DNA of 5,632 bases, taken from positions 1 through 5,632 of the forward strand of contig JAEYRT010000080.1 in NCBI GenBank assembly GCA_023435325.1, given 5' to 3'. Below, piece by piece: positions 1 through 5,632 of the stretch; position 1 is the stretch's first letter, and the number at the start of each line of letters is the position of its first letter. The notes beneath the pieces are model-generated. The model saw nothing but the letters and a program-made list of their open reading frames with translations. It did not search any database and had not been told where the DNA came from. This stretch comes from Pseudomonadota bacterium. Its GTDB lineage: Bacteria > Pseudomonadota > Gammaproteobacteria > Burkholderiales > Burkholderiaceae_C. Both the position numbers and the translations under genes were made by a program.

Positions 1-887
1 GCCGCATACAGTTCGGCCTGGCTGTCGGCCAGCATGGCTTGCACCAGCTGGAAATCGCAAATCGGCTGGCCGAACTGCTTGCGCTCCAGGGCGTAGGCCA
101 GTGCATCGCGCAGGATGCGCTTGGCCACGCCCACGGCCACGGCGGCAATGTGGATGCGGCCCTTTTCCAGCACCTTCATGGCGGTTTTGAAGCCCTGGCC
201 TTCCTTCAGGCCGATCAGGTTGGCGGCAGGCACCTTGACGTTGTCAAAAATCACGTCGCATGTGTGGGCGCCGCGCTGGCCCATTTTCTTGTCGTACTTG
301 CCAAAGCTGATGCCGGGAGACTTGGCGTCCACGATGAACGACGACACACCGCTGGCACCCTTGTCCGCAGGATTGGTGCGCGCCATCAGCGTGAACATGC
401 CGGCGTGTGGAGCGTTGGTGATGAAGCGCTTGGTGCCGTTGACGATGTAGAAGTCGCCGTCCTTGATGGCTGTCGTGCGGATCGATGCGGCATCGGAGCC
501 CGCTTCAGGCTCGGTCAGGGCGAAGGAGGCAATGACTTCGCCGGTGGCCAGCTTGGGCAGCCACTGGGCCTGTTGCTCGGGGGTGCCGTCCATCAAAATG
601 CCCTGCGAGCCAATGCCCACCGTGGTGCCGATGACCGAGCGGAAGGCGGGCGCAGTCTGGCACAGCTCCAGCAGCACGGCCACTTCCTCTTCCATGGTCA
701 GCTCCAGGCCGCCAAAGGACTCGGGGATGGTCAGGCCGAACAGGCCCAGATCGCGCATTTCCTGCACGATGGCTTCTGGGATTTCGTCGGTTTCGGCCAC
801 TTCATTTTCGGCAGGAACCAGGCGCTCACGGACAAAACGGCGCACGCTGTCGAGCAGGGCATCGAGGATTTCTTGGTCGCGAATCAT
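1..887 (-). CDS. acyl-CoA dehydrogenase, N-terminal 295 residues (partial at window edge)
   Basis: FAD-dependent oxidation of an acyl-CoA to the trans-2-enoyl-CoA, passing electrons to electron-transfer flavoprotein, is the expected reaction. I translated this frame by hand; it begins MIRDQEILDALLDSV and stays open to the left window edge, so roughly the last quarter is missing. Visible family features: an alpha-helical N-terminal domain (about 1-115) with LGLFGLTIPESFGG at 47-60; the beta-domain signature SFALTEPEAGSDAAS at 121-135; KRFITNA at 153-159; KMGQRGAHTCDVIFDNVKVP at 201-220; and the C-terminal domain entry with GRIHIAAVAVGVA at 243-255 and ERKQFGQPICDFQLVQ at 268-283. The C-terminal region that carries the catalytic glutamate in most family members lies outside the window, so activity cannot be judged. 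The start is supported by AAGAGA (complement of 893-898) five bases upstream. It lies 31 bases after the thiolase-like gene, probably in the same transcript. Chain-length or substrate class is not readable. Confidence 0.95.
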   Translation of the reverse strand, partial: MIRDQEILDALLDSVRRFVRERLVPAENEVAETDEIPEAIVQEMRDLGLFGLTIPESFGGLELTMEEEVAVLLELCQTAPAFRSVIGTTVGIGSQGILMDGTPEQQAQWLPKLATGEVIASFALTEPEAGSDAASIRTTAIKDGDFYIVNGTKRFITNAPHAGMFTLMARTNPADKGASGVSSFIVDAKSPGISFGKYDKKMGQRGAHTCDVIFDNVKVPAANLIGLKEGQGFKTAMKVLEKGRIHIAAVAVGVAKRILRDALAYALERKQFGQPICDFQLVQAMLADSQAELYA

Positions 888-918
888 GTCAGTCTCTTGG
901 TGTGTGTTTGGTGAAAAA

Positions 919-2133
919 TTACAGGGCGTCGGCCGTGCCCAGAATGGCCGTGGCCTGGCTGGACAAGGTGCCACCGTTGCCATGCACCACGGCCGTGCGG
1001 TGCTGGCCCAGCTGGCGTTGACCGGCCTGGCCGCGCAACTGGCGTACCGCCTCGATCAGCAGGAAAACGCCATACATGCCGGGGTGGACGCAAGACAGGC
1101 CGCCGCCGTTGGTGTTGACCGCCAGACGGCCTCCGGGGGCAATGGCGCCGCCTTGCACGAATGCACCGCCTTCGCCCTTCTTGCAAAAGCCCAGGTCTTC
1201 CAGGAACAGGATGGTGTTGATGGTGAAGGCGTCATACAGCTGCGCCATGTCCATGTCCGCAGGCGTGAGGCCGGCCATGGCAAACGCCTGCTTGCCGGAC
1301 TGGGAGGCGGAGGTCACGGTCAGATCGTGCATGCACGAGATCTGGCGGTTCCAGCACGCGGTGGCATTGCCCAGAACGTAGACGGGAGACTGTGCCATGT
1401 CCTTGGCGCGGTCGGCACGGCTGAGCACGATGGCGCCCGCACCATCGGTCACCAGGCAGCAGTCGCGCACGGTGAACGGGCTGGAGATCATGCGGGCATT
1501 GAGCACATCCTCAATGGTCAGCGGATCGCGCATGAACGCTTCGGGGTTCAGCTGCGCCCAGGCGCGGGCAGCCACGGCCACTTCGGCCATTTGCTCGCGG
1601 GTGGTGCCAAATTCGTGCATGTGGCGCTGTGCAGCCAGCGCATAGGCCGATGGCGGCAACATGGGGTCGTATGGGTGTTCGTAAGGCTGCGCATCCATGG
1701 CGCGGCGTGCGGCCACGATGTCCTTGCGGCCATTGGAGCCCGAGCGCTGTGCGCTGCCGTAGCAGATCAGCACATGCTTGCACTGGCCGGCCTCCAGCGC
1801 GCGAATGGCAGGCAGCAGATGGGCGATGAAGCTGCTGCCGCCCAGCATGGTGCCGTCGATGTATGTGGGGTTGATGCCCAGGTGCTCGATCACCGGCATG
1901 GCCCACATGCTGGCGGTGACGCTGCAGGTGGCAATGCCGTCGATGTCCTGCATGGTCAGGCCTGCATCGGCCACGGCAGCATGGGCGGCGCGTACCAGCA
2001 GGGTCATGTCGTCCATGCCCGCGGCTTCGCCGCAACCGTAGGTGGCTGCGCCGGTAATCGCGACTTTGCCGCGCAGGGCGCGGTTGATGGAGGCATCCAA
2101 TGAGGACTGTGGAACTGCAAAAGCTTTGCTCAT
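919..2133 (-). CDS. thiolase-fold protein of the SCP-x/lipid-transfer (Ltp) type, probable acyl-CoA retro-aldolase
   Basis: The 404-residue product has the thiolase fold pattern but belongs to the SCP-x/Ltp-like branch usually annotated as acetyl-CoA acetyltransferase. Evidence: KVAITGAATYGCGEAAG at 23-39; LVRAAHAAVADAGL at 46-59; LGGSSFIAHLLPAIRALEAG at 97-116, where true thiolases carry the nucleophilic cysteine; TDGAGAIVL at 229-237; LYDAFTINT at 299-307; NTNGGGLSCVHPGMYGVF at 340-357; and HGNGGTLSSQATAILG at 384-399, where thiolases carry their second catalytic cysteine. Both cysteines are absent, while the His of the HPG motif (His350) is kept. It lies 9 bases after a DUF35 gene, the partner arrangement known from Ltp2-ChsH2, which splits a beta-hydroxyacyl-CoA in steroid side-chain degradation. 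I infer a C-C lyase role in the cytoplasm rather than a thiolase; a non-catalytic or other condensing role remains possible. The start is fixed by a strong AAGGAG five bases upstream. Confidence 0.93.
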   Translation of the reverse strand: MSKAFAVPQSSLDASINRALRGKVAITGAATYGCGEAAGMDDMTLLVRAAHAAVADAGLTMQDIDGIATCSVTASMWAMPVIEHLGINPTYIDGTMLGGSSFIAHLLPAIRALEAGQCKHVLICYGSAQRSGSNGRKDIVAARRAMDAQPYEHPYDPMLPPSAYALAAQRHMHEFGTTREQMAEVAVAARAWAQLNPEAFMRDPLTIEDVLNARMISSPFTVRDCCLVTDGAGAIVLSRADRAKDMAQSPVYVLGNATACWNRQISCMHDLTVTSASQSGKQAFAMAGLTPADMDMAQLYDAFTINTILFLEDLGFCKKGEGGAFVQGGAIAPGGRLAVNTNGGGLSCVHPGMYGVFLLIEAVRQLRGQAGQRQLGQHRTAVVHGNGGTLSSQATAILGTADAL

Positions 2134-2138
2134 GGGAA

Positions 2139-2144
2139 CTCCTT
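2139..2144 (-). promoter_or_regulatory. ribosome binding site of the thiolase-like gene, overlapping the upstream stop codon
   Basis: On the minus strand the DUF35 gene ends in TAA, and that stop forms part of TAAGGAG. The AAGGAG core is a near-perfect Shine-Dalgarno sequence placed five bases before the ATG of the thiolase-like gene. This fixes the start and makes translational coupling between the two genes likely, which suits proteins that form a complex. Confidence 0.8.
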
Positions 2145-2517
2145 ACGCGCTCTGTTCAGGCTGAAACACCACCAGCCCCTTGCCGTTGTGCTGGATGACT
2201 TGTGCCTTGACGCGCATGCCGATGCGCACGGCCTCCGGTGCGATGCCTTCCACACGGCTCATCATGCGCACGCCTTCGTCCAGATCGATCAGCGAAACGT
2301 TGTAGTTGCCACCGGCTTCGGCTTTGCGCGAGACCGTGGTGTGGGAATACACGGTGCCTGTGCCCGCAGGGCGCACCCATTTCAGCGGGCTGGCGCCACA
2401 GAAAGGGCAGAGCTCGCGGGGCGTGAAGACGTGGTGGTTGCAGGCTGTGCATTGCTGGATGCCGAAGCGGCCAGCATCAAGTTCAGCTTGGTAGTGGGAC
2501 TGTGCGCTCAGATGCAT
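2143..2517 (-). CDS. DUF35-type zinc-ribbon/OB-fold protein (Ltp partner)
   Basis: The 124-residue protein has the two parts of the DUF35/COG1545 family. A short N-terminal helix (about 5-18) leads into a rubredoxin-like zinc ribbon, with CTAC at 23-26 and CPFC at 37-40 giving four cysteines. An OB-fold follows at about 45-120, with GTGTVYSHTTVSRK at 52-65, YNVSLIDLDEGVRMMSRVEG at 72-91 and IGMRVKAQV at 99-107. Its length is typical of stand-alone members. DUF35 proteins associate with thiolase-fold enzymes; in steroid degraders the DUF35 domain of ChsH2 binds the aldolase Ltp2 and is needed for its activity. Here it is encoded immediately before an Ltp-like gene, so I infer a subunit or activator of that enzyme, possibly shaping the acyl-CoA site. 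Unlike ChsH2 it carries no fused MaoC-type hydratase domain. The ATG at 2517 has no clear Shine-Dalgarno sequence upstream, but the N-terminus aligns with the expected family start and no better in-frame start is evident. Confidence 0.93.
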   Translation of the reverse strand: MHLSAQSHYQAELDAGRFGIQQCTACNHHVFTPRELCPFCGASPLKWVRPAGTGTVYSHTTVSRKAEAGGNYNVSLIDLDEGVRMMSRVEGIAPEAVRIGMRVKAQVIQHNGKGLVVFQPEQSA

Positions 2518-2719
2518 AGTGGTTAGGCAAAACGTCGAAGGACGGTGGTTCGGAAGCCAGGGCCGGTTTCAGCCATTGGCAGTTAGGCGCAGCATGCCTC
2601 CAAGCGCTGTTTGCAGCAATTTGGCAATCTGAAAGGGTGTGTTTTTCCGTGTGTCTGCGTGCTGATGTCGGACAGGCCTGTGGCGACAACCAGCGCATTC
2701 ATAAAATATTTAAAAACAA

Positions 2720-2797
2720 GAGCTTTCAGCGTAGGTTTCGCCTGGTTTTCAAAGTGTTTTGTCTTTGAAAGCTATATTGCACCGGCGCTGAAAGCTC
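2720..2797. terminator. nested inverted repeat, probable bidirectional terminator
   Basis: GAGCTTTCAGCG at 2720-2731 is perfectly complementary to CGCTGAAAGCTC at 2786-2797. Inside it, TTTCAAAG at 2747-2754 pairs with CTTTGAAA at 2763-2770, leaving an 8-base loop at 2755-2762. The plus strand continues with CTTTTTTG (2798-2805). The minus strand continues past the other arm with TTGTTTTTAAATATTTTAT. Stem plus T-rich tract on both sides fits an intrinsic terminator working in both directions. It would end the transcript of the second Bug-type gene, whose stop is at 2868. The long span between outer arms is unusual for a plain terminator, so a mobile or dispersed intergenic repeat is an alternative. 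Confidence 0.55.
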
Positions 2798-2812
2798 CTT
2801 TTTTGAAGCAAG

Positions 2813-2838
2813 ACAGGCTGCATGCAGCAGCCTGTTTT
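2813..2838. terminator. second hairpin downstream of the Bug-type gene
   Basis: ACAGGCTG at 2813-2820 pairs with CAGCCTGT at 2828-2835, an 8-base-pair stem with a 7-base loop; the centre also contains the palindrome GCTGCATGCAGC (2818-2829). On the plus strand the stem runs straight into TTTTCTT, the classical terminator layout, although no plus-strand gene leads into it. On the minus strand the bases after the stem are only moderately T-rich (CTTGCTTC). It may stall transcription or protect the 3' end of the upstream mRNA. Confidence 0.4.
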
Positions 2839-2867
2839 CTTGGGAATGCGGGCCCGCGGGAGTGTGT

Positions 2868-3854
2868 TCAACCCGCCTTGATGCCTGCGGTTTCAATCAC
2901 TTTTTTCCACTTTTGCAGCTCGTTTTGCAGGCGCTGGTGCATGTCCTCGACGGAGCCGGCATCGCCTTCGGCGCCGGCATCCAGCAGACGCTGCTTGACG
3001 GCAGGATCGCGCATGGCTTGGTTGAAGTCGGCGTTGAGCTTGCGCACGATTTCCTGGGGCGTCTTGGCGGGCGCAAACAGTGCAGCCCAGGAATAGGCTT
3101 CATAGTTGGGCAGGTTGCCAGCCTCTGCAATCGTGGGAACGTCGGGCAGCATCGCCGAACGCTGCTTGCTGGCGACACCCAGCACCTTCAGGCGCCCGGA
3201 CTTGATGTGCTGCAGGGCCGATGGGGCATCGGCAAACATGAGCTGAACCTGGCCTCCCAGCAGGTCGTTCATGGCCGGTGCGCTGCCTTTGTAGGGAATG
3301 TGCTGCAGCTGGGTGCCAGCCTCCATGTTGAACAGCTCTCCGGCCAGGTGGGTGCCTCCGCCGTTGCCCGAGGAGCCAAAGCTGAGGATCTTGTCTTTGG
3401 ACAGGGCAATCAACTCCTTCACGCTGTTGGCCGGCACTGAAGGGTGGGCCACCAGAAAGACGGGAAACATGGCGCCGAAGCTGACAGGAACAAAATCCTT
3501 TTCAATGTCGTAGGGCAGCTTGCCCATGAGCCAGGGGTTGACGGAGTGGTGGATTGACCCGACGAAAAAGCTGTAGCCGTCCGGCGTTTCCTTGGCCGCC
3601 GCCGTGGCACCCACGACACCGCCAGCTCCGGCGCGGTTGTCAATGACGGTGGGCTGGCTCCAGATCTCCCCCAGCTTTTGCGTGACGATCCGGGCCGTGG
3701 TGTCCACGGGGCCGCCGGGCGGGAAGGGAACGATGAACTTCACCGTGCGCGTGGGCCAGGTGCTGGTGTTCTGTGCGAGTGCGGAGCCGCCCAGGGCGCT
3801 CCAGGCGGCAGCGGCCAGCAGATGGCGGCGGGAGAGGGTGTGGTGTCCGGTCAT
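2868..3854 (-). CDS. Bug-type (TctC family) periplasmic solute-binding protein
   Basis: The 328-residue product is a full-length member of the tripartite tricarboxylate transporter substrate-binding (Bug) family, which binds small, often carboxylated, molecules in the periplasm. It starts with a signal peptide: basic MTGHHTLSRR, hydrophobic HLLAAAAWSALGG, and a likely cleavage site after SALA at residue 27. SRRHLL resembles a twin-arginine motif. Mature-domain signatures follow: VKFIVPFPPGGPVD at 38-51, IDNRAGAGG at 71-79, FGSSGNGGGTHLAGELF at 159-175, HIPYKGSAPAMNDLLGGQV at 185-203 and DVPTIAEAG at 238-246. The ligand cannot be deduced. The gene starts 12 bases after the acyl-CoA synthetase stop, with AGGA (complement of 3865-3868) overlapping that stop and ten bases from the ATG. 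No TctA or TctB membrane subunit is in the window, which is common for this expanded family, so it may serve a distant transporter or a sensor. Confidence 0.96.
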   Translation of the reverse strand: MTGHHTLSRRHLLAAAAWSALGGSALAQNTSTWPTRTVKFIVPFPPGGPVDTTARIVTQKLGEIWSQPTVIDNRAGAGGVVGATAAAKETPDGYSFFVGSIHHSVNPWLMGKLPYDIEKDFVPVSFGAMFPVFLVAHPSVPANSVKELIALSKDKILSFGSSGNGGGTHLAGELFNMEAGTQLQHIPYKGSAPAMNDLLGGQVQLMFADAPSALQHIKSGRLKVLGVASKQRSAMLPDVPTIAEAGNLPNYEAYSWAALFAPAKTPQEIVRKLNADFNQAMRDPAVKQRLLDAGAEGDAGSVEDMHQRLQNELQKWKKVIETAGIKAG

Positions 3855-3866
3855 GGCAGTCAGGTC

Positions 3867-5378
3867 CTACAGAGGGAAGGTTGCGGCACGTTCTTGCAGC
3901 ACGCGCTTGAGAATCTTGCCGTTGGGGTTGGTGGGCAGTGCATCGATCAGCTCGATGCGGCTGGGGCGTTTGTACGGGGCCAGACGCTCGCGCAGATGGG
4001 CCTGCAGGCTGGCATGGTCCAGGGTGTCACCGCTGCGCAGTTCGACAAAGGCAATGACTTGCTCGTTGCCATCGGCTTCCTTGCGGCCCACCACTGCAGA
4101 GCGTGCGATGCTGGGGTGGGTGTTCAGCGCCGCCTCCACCTCGGCCGGATAGACGTTGAAGCCCGAGCGAATAATCATTTCCTTGAGCCTGCCGACCACC
4201 CACAGCGCGCCGTCGGCATCCATTTCACCGATATCGCCGCTGGCGTACCAGCCGCCCGGCCGCATGACGGCTGCCGTGGCTTGCGGGTCACGGAAATAAC
4301 CGGGCATCAGACCGCGTCCGCGGATCCACAGCTCGCCGCGCTGTCCGGGCGGCAGTGCCAGGCCCGTGGCAGGGTCGGTCACTTGCACCTGGGCTGCCGC
4401 CACAGCATGGCCGGCGCTGGTGTCCTGGCGCCATTCGTGCAGGCGCGTGATGTGCACAGAGCCTGCATATTCGGACAGGCCATAGCCGTGGTGCAGCGCC
4501 TGTCCAAACACGGCCTCCACACGCTGCTTGAGCGTCAGGTCCAGCGGACCCGCGCCGGTGTAGATGAAGCGCAGCGCGGGTGCGTGCACCTGTTGCATGC
4601 CCTGCTCCTGCAGATAGGACAGCAGGCGTGCGTAGAGCGTGGGTGGTCCTTGCAGCTGTGACACGCCGTGGTGCGCCAGCGCATCCAGCAGATCGGCCGG
4701 GTCGAACTGCGGGCGCATGACCAGTTGCGCGCGCGCATGCAGGGCCGTCAGCATGACGGTGACCAGACCAAAAATGTGCGTCATGGGCACAAAGGCGTAG
4801 CAGCGGTCGTCAGGCGTGAGGCCGCGTGACTGGGCAGACTGCTCAGCAAAATGGCAAAGCGCGTCGTGGCGCAGCATGACCCCCTTGGGCTGGCCTGTGG
4901 TGCCGGACGTGAAGATGAGCCCAGCCACCTCGGTTTGCAGCACACCGGTCTCGGCAATGCTGTCGGGGTTGACGGGGCTGTGCGACATGCCCGGCAGGCA
5001 GCTGGGGGTTGCCTGAAAGCGCTGCGCATGCGCCTGTGCTGCGGACGAGGCGCTGGAGGTGAAATACACCACCCGTGCATCCGCACGCTGCACGAAGGCA
5101 TCAATTTCTGCGGGTGCCATGCGGGCATTGACACCGCAAGACCAGGCACCGATGCGGCTGCAGGCAAAGATCAGCGCAGCATGCTCGGGGCAGTTTTCTG
5201 CAACCACCAGCACGCGGTCGCCAGCACGGACCTGCAGCTGGCGCAGCTCGGCCTCCGCCTGCTGCGCCAGCGCATCCACATCTGCAAAGCTCAGCACCTG
5301 CCCGGGCAGCACAATGAAAGGCCGCTGGGGAGACTGCACCAGGCTCCGATCCAGCAGATCATGGATGCGAGCACTCAT
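3867..5378 (-). CDS. AMP-forming acyl-CoA synthetase (ANL superfamily)
   Basis: The enzyme would activate a carboxylic acid with ATP and coenzyme A to give acyl-CoA, AMP and pyrophosphate in the cytoplasm. From the chosen start it is 503 residues, normal for the family. Motifs seen: the phosphate-binding loop FTSGTTGQPKG at 156-166; FVPMTHIFGL at 196-205; YTGAGPL at 273-279; YGLSEYAG at 299-306; the ribose-binding YASGDIGEMD at 378-387 (Asp382); the hinge GRLKEMIIRSGFNVYPAEVE at 396-415; and PTNPNGKILKR at 482-492 with the expected catalytic lysine Lys488. An upstream in-frame ATG at 5471 would add 31 residues but overlaps the preceding gene and has no family likeness. I chose the ATG at 5378 because MSARIHDLLDRS fits the family, GAGGT (complement of 5388-5392) lies nine bases away, and it starts two bases after the upstream stop. 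It is sandwiched between two Bug-type genes. The acid substrate (aliphatic, aromatic or alicyclic) is not readable. Confidence 0.94.
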   Translation of the reverse strand: MSARIHDLLDRSLVQSPQRPFIVLPGQVLSFADVDALAQQAEAELRQLQVRAGDRVLVVAENCPEHAALIFACSRIGAWSCGVNARMAPAEIDAFVQRADARVVYFTSSASSAAQAHAQRFQATPSCLPGMSHSPVNPDSIAETGVLQTEVAGLIFTSGTTGQPKGVMLRHDALCHFAEQSAQSRGLTPDDRCYAFVPMTHIFGLVTVMLTALHARAQLVMRPQFDPADLLDALAHHGVSQLQGPPTLYARLLSYLQEQGMQQVHAPALRFIYTGAGPLDLTLKQRVEAVFGQALHHGYGLSEYAGSVHITRLHEWRQDTSAGHAVAAAQVQVTDPATGLALPPGQRGELWIRGRGLMPGYFRDPQATAAVMRPGGWYASGDIGEMDADGALWVVGRLKEMIIRSGFNVYPAEVEAALNTHPSIARSAVVGRKEADGNEQVIAFVELRSGDTLDHASLQAHLRERLAPYKRPSRIELIDALPTNPNGKILKRVLQERAATFPL

Positions 5379-5380
5379 GC

Positions 5381-5632
5381 TTAGTTGACCTCGATCCCTT
5401 TGGTGACGGTGGCCCACATGGCGCGCTCCTTGGCTGCGCGGTCGGCCAGGTCCTTGGGTGATCCGATCCACTCGTCATAGCCCAGCTCTTTGTAGCGCTG
5501 CTTCAGCTCGGGCTGGCTCAGTGCGGCGTTGATGGCCTTGTTCAGTTCGGCCACTTGTTCCGCGCTCATGTCCTTGGGGCCGAACACGCCGTACCAGCCA
5601 CCCACATCAAAGCCTTCCAGGCCGGCCACGCC
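5381..5632 (-). CDS. Bug-type (TctC family) solute-binding protein, C-terminal fragment (partial at window edge)
   Basis: Only the last 83 codons are visible; the frame is open to the right window edge, so the signal peptide and most of the binding domain lie outside. The fragment matches the C-terminal part of Bug proteins: GLEGFDVGGWYGVFGPKDMS followed by an amphipathic helix VAELNKAINAALSQPELKQR, then a second helix KDLADRAAKERAMWATVTK and a short tail ending GIEVN. The matching segment of the downstream Bug-type protein (NYEAYSWAALFAPAKTP, then IVRKLNADFNQAM) is clearly related in layout but diverged, so the two are not recent copies. Its stop is two bases before the synthetase start, indicating one transcript and probable translational coupling. 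The internal GTG and ATG codons in the visible part are not starts. Confidence 0.88.
   Translation of the reverse strand, partial: GVAGLEGFDVGGWYGVFGPKDMSAEQVAELNKAINAALSQPELKQRYKELGYDEWIGSPKDLADRAAKERAMWATVTKGIEVN
5388..5392 (-). promoter_or_regulatory. ribosome binding site deciding the acyl-CoA synthetase start
   Basis: GAGGT on the minus strand lies nine bases before the ATG at 5378 and inside the last codons of the upstream Bug-type gene. It favours this start over the longer in-frame ATG at 5471. Confidence 0.6.

Larger units (their letters stand above)
2518..2867. other. 350-base non-coding region between two co-directional gene groups
   Basis: No convincing gene is present here: short open frames on both strands lack family resemblance and good ribosome binding sites. 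The part at about 2698-2805 is clearly AT-richer than the flanking genes and contains a nested inverted repeat; a further hairpin lies at 2813-2835, and GC-rich palindromes lie at 2848-2860 (GCGGGCCCGC, then overlapping CCCGCGGG). The part at 2518-2700 should hold the promoter of the DUF35/Ltp/dehydrogenase group, because a terminator-like structure separates it from the upstream genes. I could not find a -35/-10 pair I would defend. A loose dyad, TTGC...GCAA, lies near 2611-2627 and is too weak to call an operator. Confidence 0.7.

Noticed and set aside
39..914. A 291-codon plus-strand frame opposite the acyl-CoA dehydrogenase
   Set aside because: It is His/Gly/Ala-rich with no motif; the minus strand encodes an unmistakable dehydrogenase here.
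463..2103. A 546-codon open frame on the plus strand, antisense to the thiolase-like and dehydrogenase genes
   Set aside because: It has low-complexity Ala/Gly/His/Arg-rich composition and no family motif. It lies opposite two clearly conserved genes, as expected of antisense frames in GC-rich DNA.
2483..2698. A 71-codon minus-strand frame covering the upstream region of the DUF35 gene
   Set aside because: It overlaps the DUF35 start in another frame, has no Shine-Dalgarno sequence and no family likeness; the region is better read as leader or promoter DNA.
2848..2860. GC-rich palindromes just after the Bug-type gene stop, as an operator or terminator
   Set aside because: Short overlapping GC palindromes are frequent in such DNA, and no T-tract follows on either strand.
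2611..2862. A plus-strand gene starting in the intergenic region
   Set aside because: The open frame beginning at 2611 runs through the hairpins and then into the antisense of the Bug-type gene, with no motif or ribosome binding site.
3678..4661. A 327-codon open frame on the plus strand, antisense to the synthetase and Bug-type genes
   Set aside because: It has no recognisable domain, and the opposite strand carries strong ANL and Bug motifs throughout.
5379..5471. A longer N-terminus for the acyl-CoA synthetase starting at 5471
   Set aside because: The extra 31 residues overlap the preceding Bug-type gene, look nothing like the family N-terminus, and a well-spaced ribosome binding site supports the start at 5378.
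1..5632. CRISPR arrays, tRNA or rRNA genes, insertion sequences, prophage or defence genes
   Set aside because: No regularly spaced repeats, RNA gene signatures, transposase or terminal inverted repeats were seen; almost all bases are accounted for by metabolic and binding-protein genes.

Overview
The window is GC-rich and densely coded, and every gene I can support lies on the minus strand, so transcription runs from high to low coordinates. Two genes for Bug-type (TctC family) periplasmic binding proteins, together with acyl-CoA catabolism genes, point to a betaproteobacterium of the order Burkholderiales, probably near Comamonadaceae or Alcaligenaceae. That placement is inferred from gene content and composition only.

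Layout in transcription order. (1) 5632-5381: the C-terminal end of a Bug-type solute-binding protein, cut by the window edge. (2) 5378-3867: an AMP-forming acyl-CoA synthetase of 503 residues. (3) 3854-2868: a second, complete Bug-type binding protein with a signal peptide. These three are separated by 2 and 12 bases and look like one transcript. (4) 2867-2518: a 350-base non-coding stretch. Its left-centre part is AT-rich and holds a nested inverted repeat flanked by T-rich tracts on both strands, most simply a bidirectional terminator and possibly a dispersed intergenic repeat. (5) 2517-2143: a small DUF35-type zinc-ribbon/OB-fold protein. (6) 2133-919: a thiolase-fold protein of the SCP-x/lipid-transfer (Ltp) type that lacks the thiolase cysteines. 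(7) 887-1: an acyl-CoA dehydrogenase, cut by the left window edge. Genes 5 to 7 are separated by 9 and 31 bases and look like a second transcript.

Read together, the genes suggest a peripheral pathway for a carboxylic acid. Periplasmic binding proteins would capture the acid, the synthetase would make its CoA thioester, and the dehydrogenase would introduce an alpha,beta double bond. After hydration by an enzyme not in this window, the Ltp-like/DUF35 pair could cleave the chain, by analogy with the Ltp2-ChsH2 retro-aldolase of steroid side-chain breakdown. The substrate cannot be read from the sequence. No RNA genes, mobile elements, CRISPR arrays or attachment sites were seen.
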